64,000 nucleotides of DNA, from assembly GCA_039602395.1 (NCBI GenBank), contig JBCNJP010000008.1, forward strand, positions 71,077,095-71,141,094. The letters run 5' to 3'. Source of the DNA: Deinandra increscens subsp. villosa (Eukaryota > Streptophyta > Magnoliopsida > Asterales > Asteraceae). The notes beneath the pieces were generated by a model. That model saw only the letters and a program-made list of their open reading frames with translations, searched no databases and was not told the DNA's origin. A program made the position numbers and the translations under genes. The first letter of the stretch is position 1; each line of letters starts with the position of its first letter. This document shows, piece by piece, positions 1 through 10,565 of this stretch.

Positions 1-234
1 ATCAACATAAAAAAATCGAAACAAAAATCGAATTTTTTAGCTTGGTTTCACGGTTTTCCAAACTCGGAGAGGTTTTCATTATATCCCTCCCCTATATATA
101 TATATATAGAGGAGAGTTAGGCTACATCACCCAAATTCCCTACGTCACTACATCAACCTTCTTTTCCACAAAAAAACACCAAAAAACACTCCCTAACAAA
201 AATTTTTTTTTTTGAAAACACTATACCTCTAATC

Positions 235-516
235 TGTTGGGTGTGAAGGCCTTTGGGCCGAATATTTTATTTAGGGCCCGACTTGGTCCCTAAGTTTGTT
301 GCCCTAATATTTTTCTATTTATACCCTAGTCATGTAATTGTAATTGTGTGCATTAAATCTTAATGAAAAAACCCTAGTTGCAGCCCGTGGATGTAGGTCA
401 CACCGACCGAACCACGTTAAATCTTGTGTCGTTTATCGTTTATTTTCTCGTTACCGCATGATATTCGTGTGTGCATTGTGTGTTGTTGATTCCGTTGCGC
501 CACTTGATTCCTAACA
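235..516 (+). repeat. 5' LTR of the non-autonomous element
   Basis: 282 bp, TG...CA ends, matching 2720-3001. A TATA-like stretch (TATTTATACC) lies near 316-326 and ATTAAATCTTAATGAAAAA downstream may hold the transcript 3' end signal. Confidence 0.9.
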
Positions 517-518
517 AT

Positions 519-530
519 TGGTATCAGAGC
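519..530 (+). other. Primer-binding site (tRNA-iMet)
   Basis: TGGTATCAGAGC two bases after the 5' LTR. This is the standard plant Copia-type primer-binding site for initiator methionine tRNA. Confidence 0.9.
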
Positions 531-2719
531 TAAGACTCGTTGTTGAACACGTTGGATTGCATGGTTCACGATTTACGGTTGAAGGTTAGGGTTTGTAACC
601 CTTCAAGTCGTCGCCGTTAATCGATCGGAGCAGAAAGAAGCTTCGAAGTCACCGAATGGGAAACAAATAGTCGGTGAGAAATAGATTGCCAGGTGGGACG
701 ATTAGAGTCGTTCGGCAGTTGCCAGAGAAAATCGTCGAGGTACATTTATTTTCGAAGTTGGCGTTTTATGTTTTTTAGGGTTGACTTAAGATTCAATTTT
801 GACCGAGGATTACGGCTAGGATCGAGAAACACTATCAAATTGTTTTCTTTTATTTTGGTGAGTGGATTGCTCACGTAAGCAAAGCATCAATAGAAACCAA
901 TATTGAAATTTTTGTTGGTGAATTGATTACTCACAAACGAAAGAAAAAGAGAACGGCGGATTGTTTTTTTTTTATAGTTCGCAAGTCAGATTATTTGCAA
1001 GGTGGTTTGATATTGCAAGTTGGTTGTTTTTTATTTCCTTGAGCCATCGTATTATCTTTTTTAAATTCGATTGGAGCTGCTGATTAGGTTAGGTAGTGGC
1101 CACCTTGAAATTCAGTAGTCGATCGGGTTTGGGTTGCGGGCTAAGTAGGGTTTGGTGTTTCAAGTTCGGGTTTTGACTGTTTATTATCAACTATTACTTA
1201 GACCGGGTTTGGTGAAGATTGGTTGGGTTCTGGGTCGGATTTTTCTGCAAGGTTTTGCAGGTGCATATCAATTTGATTGACAGTGTTCGGAAGAACAGTC
1301 GTCAAGTTTAGGCCCGTGCCATTGCTATGCCTGTCATTTTTTATCTACATTTTCCTGTTTGTCATTGCTATGGCTGAAGACGGGATAGTTATGATCGTAA
1401 TGTTTGAAGGTTCAGATTTTGGTTGATTGGTTTGTCAAGGAACTTGGATGTGGTACCGACGGTGGAGAACTGGAGAAAATGGAACTAGCGGGTGTGCTAG
1501 TTGACGACATAAGTGAAAAAAAAATAGTGGCAAGTCATGTTGATTAATGCTCGTTCGGAAGATCTTTCGGTTAGGGTTTGCGTTAACTGATCGTGTGTAC
1601 GGTCATAGAATCCTTGGTACCGCTTGGTTTCGTGAAAGCTCTACTACTGTTATAATCGTTTGCTTGTTAGCTGGTCTGGAACTATGGATGTTATTCCTTG
1701 TTCGGTGGTGATTAGTGGTTCGGCATTTGAGGGGACTCAAGATCTAGTGCTGGGTGAAGGTGTTTCGCTGGTATAGTACGAGTTGTGATTCTTCTCAAGA
1801 GTGTTGTTTGGCAATGGGTTTGGATAACAGGGACAGTGGGAGCTGAGCATAGTTGACTTGGTGTGTGGCTACATAGGTGCGACATTTGTTTGAGTCGGTG
1901 TCCAAGGTAATTGAATTCTGCCTCTGGGTATGTGTCTGGGGTTGATGCATTGAGACTCAGTGGAAGGCAGTGAAGACTCTTGGGTTCGAGATTCTGGTAT
2001 GCTTCATTTCATGTTACCCACTGTAGTGAAGTATTAGTGAATCTATTGATTGAAGACTTTGGGAGGGTACAGGTTTGTGTATCGCTGGAGAGGTGAACCA
2101 ACTTCCAAGTAGTAAAGTCTTGGCTCGCTGAATCAGGCAGTGCTAAGTGAATTCATTTAACAAGCATGAATTCTGGAGCCGCGTGGATGTCAGCTTGAGC
2201 GTATTCGGAGGTCTGAACATGGTCGGGGTTTTAGTAACAGTGGGAGCACGAGGTGTGTTCTTGTATTGTTACAAAGCGATGTTGGGTTCGGAAGACCGGA
2301 ATTCCGAATGGCAAAATCTCTCCTGGGTGCTTGTTATTTTGGAGAGTGTTCTTTGTTCTCTGGATGTCTCTGGAGCTGGTAGTGCGAATCAGTGGGAGCC
2401 GGTTGAGATTGAGAATGAGTCATTGGCGAGTTTTGCCATGACTGGGTCTGTGATGACCGTATTGGAGCTATCAGGAGCTTCAACGGGCCTTTCAGTTTAC
2501 TGATGAGAAGGGCCGCTGCAACTAGGTGGATTGGTATTTGGAGTCTTAGCTTATTCTTAGGAATTGGAGGCTCGAGGACTTCTATTATTTGAAATCTTAG
2601 CTTGTTCTTTGGAACCAAAAGCTTGGAGGATTTCTGCTATTGACGATTACTGGATGACTGGGTCATTATTTGCTTGGATGGCGGGCTGGAGTTTATCGCA
2701 AGGCCTTCAAGTGGGAGAT

Positions 2720-3001
2720 TGTTGGGTGTGAAGGCCTTTGGGCCGAATATTTTATTTAGGGCCCGACTTGGTCCCTAAGTTTGTTGCCCTAATATTTTTC
2801 TATTTATACCCTAGTCATGTAATTGTAATTGTGTGCATTAAATCTTAATGAAAAAACCCTAGTTGCAGCCCGTGGATGTAGGTCACACCGACCGAACCAC
2901 GTTAAATCTTGTGTCGTTTATCGTTTATTTTCTCGTTACCGCATGATATTCGTGTGTGCATTGTGTGTTGTTGATTCCGTTGCGCCACTTGATTCCTAAC
3001 A
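2720..3001 (+). repeat. 3' LTR of the non-autonomous element
   Basis: 282 bp, same length and sequence as 235-516; immediately followed by the target duplication TAATC. Confidence 0.9.
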
Positions 3002-3381
3002 TAATCGCTATGTTAGCTTCCTAGAACACTATTTTTTTTTAATTTTTGTGGTGTTTTTTTTTCGGTTTTTTTTTCTTCAAAAAACACCAAAAAAAACTTT
3101 TTTGTTAATTAATTTTTTTTTCTAAAAACACCATTCTTCTAGACGCACCAAAACACACATTTTTTAAATTTTTTATTTATTTTTTGTATTTTTTTAGCGT
3201 TTTTTTTTAAATAATAAAAAAGCCATAAAAATTAAAAAAAAAGGTGTTCCAGAAAGAAGATATATCGATTTGACTTATGATGTTTTTAAATTTTTTTTTT
3301 TTAACAGAAAGTGTTTTTTTTTTGAAAAAAGGGGTTTGATGTAGATGATGTAGGGATTTTGGTTGATGTATTTTACCCCAA

Positions 3382-3383
<2 letters not shown>

Positions 3384-3447
<64 letters not shown>
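3384..3447. repeat. (TA)n(TG)n microsatellite
   Basis: An alternating TA run followed by TGTGTG. It forms the outer edge of the foldback element. Confidence 0.9.
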
Positions 3448-3448
<1 letters not shown>

Positions 3449-4270
3449 ACATCTCATATGCCTAATGTGTCTACCATGTGAAAATTGAATGGTAAATCAG
3501 ATCACATCTTATCGTCACATGATGTTGTGAACCACATCACCAAGTGTTTTTCAATAAGGTTGAAAGTCATTCAAAATGTTTTTCTAAAAATTTGTAGTCT
3601 AAAAGGTGGTGACACCTTTTGTATATTTGTCTGTAAGGTTTTAAGTACTGCAAAATAAGTGTTTTTTAAAAACTTTTGTAGTCTAAAAAGTAGTTAGAAT
3701 TTTTATTCTTGTCAATAAGGTATGAAGTACTTCAAAATAGATACTTTCTCTAAATCTATATAACTCATTTAATACTGTTTTTTATTTGTTTATGTTATTT
3801 TTTACTGATTTTTTGACACCCACTGAATAAATTATTTAGATCCGCCGCTAGTTGATACATACTCAAGTGCTCAATGTTAATAACAAGGTTCCAACCCTCG
3901 CGTTGTCGCGGGGACCAAGCGCTCCAAGTGTTAAGCCCTTAACCTAAAAATTAAGGTACACGATTGCACCCGTTACACTACAAACTTATTTGCTAGACAC
4001 GTCAAGTTCGTATAGAAAACAAAAGAAATGTTAGAAATTTAGAAGAATAAGGAAAAAAACATAATTTGTGATTTGAAAGATTATCAACTTTACACATTCA
4101 GTTTTACTTACTGTTTTGATTTTACTCGTTCCCCTGTCTATGTTTGTTAGATGTTTGTAAGAAAAATACTACAATGAAATCAGTGTAACTAAATAGTAAA
4201 AAAAAGGTTGTAAAATGTAATAAGTTATATATAATACATGTATCAAATTCAAATAGCTATTAATGAATAT
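3448..4270. other. AT-rich intergenic stretch
   Basis: No coding sequence seen. A short piece near 3790-3852 (complement CTAGCGGCGGATCTAAATAA) resembles one end of the hAT MITE family found intact at 10574 and 37073; the other end is not visible. Confidence 0.5.
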
Positions 4271-4271
4271 G

Positions 4272-4706
4272 AAGAGTCGTGTATGTTTGGATAACCATTT
4301 GGAATCAATTTATTGACTTATTAACTTTTCAAAAAGTCAATAAGTTAAAATTTATGTTTGTATATGCAAAAACACTTTTGCAAAATGACTTTTGGAAAAT
4401 GAGGTTTAAACATCGTTTCAAAAGCCAAAAAAACTTTGCTTTTCAAAACTCCATTTGGCTTTTGGATAACCAAATTACCATATTACCCCCAAAAGTGGCT
4501 TTAAATATATAAATGATGTCTTTTTGGTCATTTTACATATATAAGCTAACCCAACATTTTTTACACTAACTTATTGACTTTCCTACCACAAAATCTAATC
4601 CAAATATTAGTTTAAAAACTCCTTTTGAAAAAGCCGAAAGTTAATAAGTGCTTTTGCTCAAAAATGTTTTTTCACTCAAATAAGCAATACCAAACATAGC
4701 CTTAGA
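4272..4706. mobile_element. MITE with ATGTTTGG ends
   Basis: The left end (GTGTATGTTTGGATAACC near 4277) and the complement of the right end (CTAAGGCTATGTTTGG, ending at 4706) are similar, and the arms carry TTATTGACTTATTAAC and TTTTCAAAAAGTCAATAAG motifs. A second family member lies in opposite orientation and ends near 55850. No open reading frame of meaning. The target duplication was not resolved. Confidence 0.55.
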
Positions 4707-4809
4707 TCTCACTCATCTATTGAAGCATGACTCGAGAGTGTATGTTTTAGATCTCATTCGTCTATTGAAACATGACTCGAGAGTCAAAAGGTCGTTCATT
4801 TATGTAATA

Positions 4810-5080
4810 ATTTAACGACTTTTATGGCAACTTCCATTGTGGTGTAGTGGTAGGAAGGCTATGTTCTCTACTTGAGACACAAGTTAGATTCTTACGGACA
4901 ACACTTTAGAAGAGGCTGAAAAGTCACAAATTCGATCCCTTAGCTCCCGGGTTTTACTACCTGGTCGCTCACGGAGATGAATTTTCCTTGGAATGAGCTC
5001 AACTGGTGTAAATAGTCCCCCGGGTATTCCAAGACATTCGTTGGCCGTTAAAAAAATAAAAAATTTAACAACTTTTATGG
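4810..5080 (+). mobile_element. tRNA-derived SINE with 18-bp target duplication
   Basis: An 18-bp direct repeat (4810-4827 and 5063-5080, one mismatch) brackets about 235 bp. Near its start is an RNA polymerase III A box (TGGTGTAGTGG, 4840-4850), followed by a B-box-like AATTCGATCCC around 4929-4939. The body ends GGCCGTTAAAAAAATAAAA, an A-rich tail. This is the layout of a plant tRNA-derived SINE mobilised by LINE enzymes. Confidence 0.8.
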
Positions 5081-5913
5081 TTCTTGTAGATTGATTGACC
5101 CTCAACCCTTTATTAGTAGAGCACAGAACAATTAAATCGAATATGAAAAAAATCGTATTGTGACTCCCTGGTTGAAAAGCTTTGATTTCATCACTAGTTT
5201 GATGTTAATTATAGATTATAAATATATATATTATAGAACATATATTATATATATACTAAAAAATCATATATATGTTAGAGATTACTCAATAAGTTGGTAA
5301 ATCACTTTTAAAATATGCAACAATACATTATGGGCCAAGACCTTATCTAAGCCCACTTGAGCCCGCTAATTGTATTTCAGTTGTTCTATAGTCCTGTTTG
5401 TTGATGAAAAGCCCAGTTAGCCCTAAAAATTTGATTATAATCTAAAGGTCGATAACTTGGCCCAGTAACTAAAATTGTTTTACCTTGTATTCTTGTAATA
5501 CAGAATAACAGAACTAAATTGTAAAATGTCCGATTTTCATATCCCATTAATCTTTTTTAATTTTCAGTAATTATTCTACAAGTGTACAAACTGCTTCGGT
5601 TGAAACCTGCGGGTCAACAAAAGTCAAAACTGTATTTAAGCGATTTTTGTAGGGAAAGTAACCGGTTGTTACTGGCTCAGTTCGGTTTTGAAAGTGGTTT
5701 TATATCATTTTGGGTAGGTTTTACCAGCTTAAAACCGGTTTAGGGTATAGGGTTACATCTCCCGGTTGATAAAACGGACAATGTTGGTGGTACTAGAAAC
5801 CAAATATAAATGGTATTAGAGCTAGAGGTCAGGCCGGTGTGTCAATGATAAAGAATCCGGATTTTACAAGGTTTACATCTCCCCATTGATAAAACGGACA
5901 ATATTATTGGACT
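5081..5913. other. Intergenic, with a decayed primer-binding-site-like motif
   Basis: No gene seen. TGGTATTAGAGC near 5811-5822 differs by one base from the Copia primer-binding site and may mark a decayed LTR element whose LTR-like fragments follow at 5914-6330. Confidence 0.35.
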
Positions 5914-6330
5914 AAATAATTATTTAATAGTTAGGATTAGTTAGCAAAATTTTATTAATTATTTGATAGAGTTAGTAATTAGTATTAGACTAGAATTGAG
6001 CTTTATTATTTTCTTAGTTTTAGTTTTCTCCTCTTTTAAGTTTGTTTAGTATAAATTGAGGTTTAAGGGTCTTTGTAAATTGTCCTATATTATTAACTCT
6101 ATCTATTAAAGCTCAATTCTAGTCTAATACTAATTAATAACTCTATCAAATAATTATTTAATAGTTAGGATTAGTTAGCAAAATTTTATTAATTATTTGA
6201 TAGAGTTAGTAATTAGTATTAGACTAGAATTGAGCTTTATTATTTTCTTAGTTTTAGTTTTCTCCTCTTTTAAGTTTGTTTAGTATAAATTGAGGTTTAA
6301 GGGTCTTTGTAAATTGTCCTATATTATTAA
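5914..6330. repeat. 183-bp direct duplication with inverted spacer
   Basis: 5914-6096 and 6148-6330 are nearly identical (offset 234). The 51 bases between them are the reverse complement of an internal part of the same unit (ATTAGTATTAGACTAGAATT region). The unit contains a TTTAGTATAAATTGAGG TATA-like stretch, as in LTR promoters. It is likely a rearranged LTR relic. Confidence 0.7.
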
Positions 6331-6587
6331 AGATTGTGAGTTACTTATTGGTTCATCGTAATTGCTTGATATGCAACATGTTTTATTTAGTTGCTGGGGT
6401 TTTCCATTTATGAACGATTTTCGAGTTGACCTCAAACGTCAAATAATTAAAGGCTATTGAATTTTCGTTACAAAAAGACTAAAAAGCACATTGTTAACAA
6501 AAAAAATAAAAAAAAATCCTAGATTGAGCATTGGTCGAAAGAGGAGACTATATTAAACTAAACAAGTTGTTTGGTGATCAAATAAAG

Positions 6588-6690
6588 TTGGTGTAGTGGT
6601 TAAAATTCTAAGATTGTGGTTGAAGAGACCCAAGTTTTAGTTTCACTAACACCACTTTGTGAGATATTAGTGGGCAATGAAAGATTGAGC
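6588..6690 (+). repeat. tRNA-like SINE remnant
   Basis: TTGGTGTAGTGGTTAAAATTC resembles an RNA polymerase III A box, and a weak B-box-like stretch follows near 6630-6645. It abuts the AACCGG-rich end of the hAT element. No target duplication seen. Confidence 0.35.
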
Positions 6691-6702
6691 CTTGTGTTTG
6701 CA

Positions 6703-6860
6703 AAACCGGTTTTGACCAACCCGGTTCCCAAACCGGTCAAACCGGTTCGGTTCCATCGGTTCGGGGGTTTTGTGAACAAACCGGTTTTCAAACCGGTTTG
6801 GCCCAAACCGGTTTGAAACCGGTTTGGCCCAAACCGGTTTGAAACCGGTTTGTTCACAAA
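6703..6860. promoter_or_regulatory. Left subterminal AACCGGTTT repeat cluster
   Basis: About ten copies of AACCGG or its complement within 160 bp, in both orientations, including two tandem units of GGTTTGGCCCAAACCGGTTT. They are probable transposase-binding sites of the hAT element. Confidence 0.7.
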
Positions 6861-7045
6861 ACCTTTATACACATTTTTGGCCGTTTTCTAGCCGTTGGTA
6901 ACGGCTATATAGCCGTTTTTTGACCGTTTGGGGGTCGATTTGAGGCCTAAAAATTGTATATATACCCCCTTTAAGTGTTATAAACATTACCCCACTTCCC
7001 AATCTCTTAAATTCTAACAAAGATTATCCCTCATTCACTCAAAAA

Positions 7046-9145
7046 ATGGCTTCTTCAAGTGCTCAAAGCAACGCGGCCAACGCCGACGACGACGGGTTCT
7101 CGATTGTGAGGATTATTCCAACAAAGAGGGCTCCGCATTTGTTCGGGCCGCATTTCGACTTGGTTGAGTTGAAGAATGGTTTGCAAAAGGCTCGGTGTCA
7201 TTATTGCGGTTTGCTATCGAAAGGAGATTCGAACTCGAATCTTAAAAACCATTTGGACACTTATTGCAAAAAGAACAAGAGTAACCCAAGTGGTGATCAA
7301 TCTCAACTTGGGGTCGATGGAGGCTTGTGGAATTTTGATCCGGAGATGGTTCGTGAACGAATGGCTAACTTTGTGATTCAAGAAAGTTTACCATTTGATC
7401 ACTTCGACAACCCGCGCTTGACGGCCTTGATTCAAGAAACACTTCAACCACGTTATCGTCACGTAAGTCGTACAACTCTTAGAAATGATTGTGTTAAAAG
7501 ATGGAAACAAGCAAAAAAACAATTAGTTCTTGGTTTTGAAAATTTAAATACCGGAGTTAACTTAACTACCGATGTTTGGTCGGCTCCGCATGGTTTACCC
7601 GATTCTTACCTTTGCGTAACCGCACATTGGGTTAACCCCGATTCTTGGCAAATGATGAAAAGAACCATTTCTTTTGAAAAATTCGACTATCCTCATGACG
7701 GTGATAACTTGTTTGCCATTTTGGATAGTGTAATTCAATTTTATAAACTTGAAAGCAAAATATTTTCAATTTCTTTTGACAACGCTTCGAACAACACAAG
7801 TGCGGTTGCAAAACTAAAACTAAAATATGGACCGATTTGTCAAGGTGTCTTTTATCATACTCGTTGTGTCGCACACATCATTAACTTGGTTGTGCAAGAT
7901 GGGTTAAACGACGAGAGGATTGGGAAAGTTAAAGATGATTTTAGACAAATGTTAAAAGATGTTTTTCATTGTGGAAAGAAACGAGCAACCGACTATCGCG
8001 ATTTTTGTCAAGAAACGGATAAGCTCTATTTGGGTCCGAATTGGGATGTTCCAACTAGGTGGAACTCAACTTGGAAAATGTTAGAGAGTGCGGTTAGGCA
8101 ACAACCTTCTTTAGAGTTGTTTCATGACAACCTTGCTTCACAAGGTCTTGTGCATGTTTTTCCTACTACGGGTTGGGCAATTATCAAAAAATTAACCGAA
8201 CTCCTTCAAACATTTAAAGAGGCCACTACATACTTGTCGGGAGTTTATTATCCGACAAGTAACTTGGTACTTCACCAATTGTTTATCATGTGTGGAAAAC
8301 TAAATGAGTTTGAGTTTGAAGGTGAAATTTTTGAAAAAATGCTTGAACCTATGAAAGACAAGTTTAAAAAATATTTTTCCGATTTTCCGGCCGTCTTTAC
8401 TTGTGCAACCGCTTTAAACCCTTACTTCAACGCATCCGGTGTGGATGTATTAATTGATGATATCTCCAATGCTTTGAACTTAAACGATGAAAATCCTAAT
8501 TTTAGTGAAATTGCAAAACAAACTTTTAATTCACATTTTCAAAAAATGTATGAAGTTTATTACCAAAAGTATGGTAATATAAGCAACATACATGAGATGC
8601 ATTCGTCATCGGAAACTACTTCAAAATCTAAAACTAGCAAAAATCTTTTGAACACGTTAAGAAACATTGGTAGTAAACGTGCCAAGAGTTCCGCCCCAAG
8701 TAGTGAGTTTGGGAGATACACCGGGACCAATTATCTTCCACTACTAAATGAGGATGATTTTGATAACTTTGATATTTTGGGTTGGTGGAAAGGAAATCAA
8801 ACAAATTTCCCGGTCCTTTCCGCCATGGCCCGAGACCTACTAAGTGTCCAAGCTTCCACGGTAGCTTCGGAATCGGCTTTTTCTCTTAGTGGCAGGGTGT
8901 TATCCATTCGGAGGACTAGGCTCACCGCGTTGTCACTCGAGACTTGCATTTGCTTGAAGGATCACTTGGACGCAATGGAACGTATACAAAACGTTTCTAA
9001 TCTTGAAGGTCAAATTGACGCGGAGGTGATTGTACACGACGATGAGGTAGCGGCGGGGATGGCATGGCCAATATCCGATGAAGAAGTTGAAGCCGATGCA
9101 AGACAAGCAAAACAACGAAAAAGGGCGGCGGCGGCAATGGATTGA
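7046..9145 (+). CDS. hAT-family transposase with BED zinc finger (RICESLEEPER-like)
   Basis: 699-aa intact reading frame. Residues about 46-75 form a BED-type zinc finger (C51-x2-C54-x14-H69-x4-C74) that binds DNA. The RNase H-like core shows the first two acidic residues, D176 in LTTDVWSAP and D245 in SFDNASNN, then C274/H277 (CVAHIINL) and RWNSTW (about 339-344). The C-terminal hAT dimerisation region carries ASTVASESAFS with the third acidic residue at E609. All expected catalytic positions are present and there are no internal stops, so the enzyme could be functional. The start chosen is the first ATG after a TATA-like TATATATACCCC (about 6958). A domesticated gene is less likely because transposon-like ends flank it. 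Confidence 0.93.
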   Translation: MASSSAQSNAANADDDGFSIVRIIPTKRAPHLFGPHFDLVELKNGLQKARCHYCGLLSKGDSNSNLKNHLDTYCKKNKSNPSGDQSQLGVDGGLWNFDPEMVRERMANFVIQESLPFDHFDNPRLTALIQETLQPRYRHVSRTTLRNDCVKRWKQAKKQLVLGFENLNTGVNLTTDVWSAPHGLPDSYLCVTAHWVNPDSWQMMKRTISFEKFDYPHDGDNLFAILDSVIQFYKLESKIFSISFDNASNNTSAVAKLKLKYGPICQGVFYHTRCVAHIINLVVQDGLNDERIGKVKDDFRQMLKDVFHCGKKRATDYRDFCQETDKLYLGPNWDVPTRWNSTWKMLESAVRQQPSLELFHDNLASQGLVHVFPTTGWAIIKKLTELLQTFKEATTYLSGVYYPTSNLVLHQLFIMCGKLNEFEFEGEIFEKMLEPMKDKFKKYFSDFPAVFTCATALNPYFNASGVDVLIDDISNALNLNDENPNFSEIAKQTFNSHFQKMYEVYYQKYGNISNIHEMHSSSETTSKSKTSKNLLNTLRNIGSKRAKSSAPSSEFGRYTGTNYLPLLNEDDFDNFDILGWWKGNQTNFPVLSAMARDLLSVQASTVASESAFSLSGRVLSIRRTRLTALSLETCICLKDHLDAMERIQNVSNLEGQIDAEVIVHDDEVAAGMAWPISDEEVEADARQAKQRKRAAAAMD

Positions 9146-9354
9146 AATCGACTATCCCAAGTTCCCAACAATAATGTTTTAATCTAGTAATCGTTTTTGT
9201 AATCGTTTTTCTAATGTTTAATCTAGGTACTTTTGTAATCGTTTATGTTTGAACTTCAAGTCTTTTGTAATGTTTTATGTTTTTTTTCAATAAAAAGTAT
9301 GTTTTTTTAGTTTTTATAAAGTTTAAAAAATAAATATATATATATATATATAAA

Positions 9355-9540
9355 ACCGGTTCAAACCGGTTTGGGATCCCAAACCGGTTCGGTTTGAAAC
9401 CGAAACCGGTTTGAACGGTTACAGGAACTCGGGCTCAAAACCGGTTTGAGAACCGAACCGGTTTGGCCTCAAACCGGTTTTGACCAAAACCGATTTTGGT
9501 CAAAACCGGTTTGAGAACCGAACCGGTTTGGGTTTCAAAC
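9355..9540. promoter_or_regulatory. Right subterminal AACCGGTTT repeat cluster
   Basis: More than ten AACCGG motifs with spacer words such as GGTTTGAGAACCGAACCGG repeated. It mirrors the left cluster and continues into the gap. Confidence 0.7.
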
Positions 9541-10040
9541 NNNNNNNNNNNNNNNNNNNNNNNNNNNNNNNNNNNNNNNNNNNNNNNNNNNNNNNNNNNN
9601 NNNNNNNNNNNNNNNNNNNNNNNNNNNNNNNNNNNNNNNNNNNNNNNNNNNNNNNNNNNNNNNNNNNNNNNNNNNNNNNNNNNNNNNNNNNNNNNNNNNN
9701 NNNNNNNNNNNNNNNNNNNNNNNNNNNNNNNNNNNNNNNNNNNNNNNNNNNNNNNNNNNNNNNNNNNNNNNNNNNNNNNNNNNNNNNNNNNNNNNNNNNN
9801 NNNNNNNNNNNNNNNNNNNNNNNNNNNNNNNNNNNNNNNNNNNNNNNNNNNNNNNNNNNNNNNNNNNNNNNNNNNNNNNNNNNNNNNNNNNNNNNNNNNN
9901 NNNNNNNNNNNNNNNNNNNNNNNNNNNNNNNNNNNNNNNNNNNNNNNNNNNNNNNNNNNNNNNNNNNNNNNNNNNNNNNNNNNNNNNNNNNNNNNNNNNN
10001 NNNNNNNNNNNNNNNNNNNNNNNNNNNNNNNNNNNNNNNN
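9541..10040. other. Assembly gap (500 N)
   Basis: Exactly 500 N, a conventional placeholder, so the true length is unknown. It starts inside the repetitive right end of the hAT element, which probably caused the break. Confidence 0.99.
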
Positions 10041-10043
10041 AAA

Positions 10044-10318
10044 CTAGTTTTTTATCCCCGTGTGTTACACGGGTGACTTTTTAAAAAAAATACTATAAAT
10101 ACAATCATAATCTACGACAATTATGTATTTTTATATCTTTAGTAATTAAATAATTGGTTATTAAATAATTCAGAATGCAATAAATATAAAATTAGTTATA
10201 CAAATCACTTCCATAATTAGGAGAATTGGCGGGAAAAATTGTTGAGGATGAATGTGGTGGTGCCACATGGCAAATTGTGATGCCAAAAAAAATTTTTTTA
10301 TTATATATATAGAATAGA
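10044..10318 (-). mobile_element. Non-autonomous Helitron, 275 bp
   Basis: Read on the minus strand, it begins TCTATTCTATATATA preceded by A (10318/10319) and ends CTAG (10047-10044) followed by T, the Helitron insertion signature between A and T without target duplication. A GC-rich hairpin CCCGTGTGTTACACGGG (10057-10073) lies 9 bases before the CTAG end. No coding capacity. Confidence 0.75.
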
Positions 10319-10565
10319 TATGTAAAAACTGATACATGATTTTGAATTATTATATATGTATGGAGGTTCATTGTAAACTCCCATGCGAAATTATCCTATT
10401 TTGCATGTGGAAATCGCCGAAGAAAAAAAAAATGAAAAAGTGGAGAAGTTTTTTTTCTCTTCATCAAATTTCACATGCGAGATGGAGTAATTTGCATGCG
10501 AAATAGATGGTCTACCAGTCTACACATTTTCAATGTTCTACAATAAACCTCTGACTTTACATAGA

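Larger units (their letters stand above)
230..3006 (+). mobile_element. Non-autonomous LTR retrotransposon (LARD/TRIM-like), complete
   Basis: Two 282-bp direct repeats at 235-516 and 2720-3001 read as identical by eye, begin TG and end CA, and are flanked by the 5-bp duplication TAATC (230-234 and 3002-3006). A primer-binding site TGGTATCAGAGC (519-530), complementary to initiator methionine tRNA, follows the first LTR, and a purine-rich tract GTGGGAGA (2711-2718) precedes the second. The 2.2 kb interior has no gag, protease, integrase or reverse transcriptase; the longest frame (2147-2503, 118 codons) resembles nothing I know. The element must therefore move with proteins from elsewhere. 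Identical LTRs imply a recent insertion. Confidence 0.92.
103..3390. mobile_element. Foldback/MITE-like element split by an LTR element
   Basis: Sequence at about 103-215 (AT run, then GAGAGTTAGGCTACATCACC and CCCTACGTCACTACATCAACC-like text) is matched in inverted orientation at about 3265-3390 (GGTTGATGTATTTTACCCC followed by the AT run). The interior arms are rich in AAAAAACACC and its complement. The LTR element at 235-3001 sits inside it, so the host element was originally about 500 bp. Both ends lie in TA microsatellites, which suggests insertion into TA. The inverted match is imperfect, so the element is old. No protein is encoded. The superfamily is not assigned. Confidence 0.6.
6690..9540 (+). 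mobile_element. hAT transposon with transposase, right end lost in gap
   Basis: A 699-aa transposase gene (7046-9145) is flanked by dense AACCGGTTT repeats: about 6700-6860 on the left and 9355-9540 on the right. Such short inverted and direct motifs near the ends are transposase-binding sites in hAT elements. The right end runs into the N gap at 9541, so the terminal inverted repeat and 8-bp target duplication cannot be confirmed. The exact left end is uncertain (near the first CAAAACCGGTTTTG at about 6700). Confidence 0.8.

Noticed and set aside
693..878. 61-codon plus frame near the first LTR
   Set aside because: No family resemblance and inside the noncoding retroelement interior.
2147..2503. 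118-codon frame inside the non-autonomous LTR element
   Set aside because: No recognisable motif, overlapping frames of similar length on both strands, and location in an otherwise noncoding interior; chance is likely.
3275..3457. Minus frame with Ile-Tyr and Thr-His repeats
   Set aside because: Translation of the TA/TG microsatellite.
9480..10076. Long open frames across the N run
   Set aside because: They are open only because N codons are not read as stops; no real sequence supports them.
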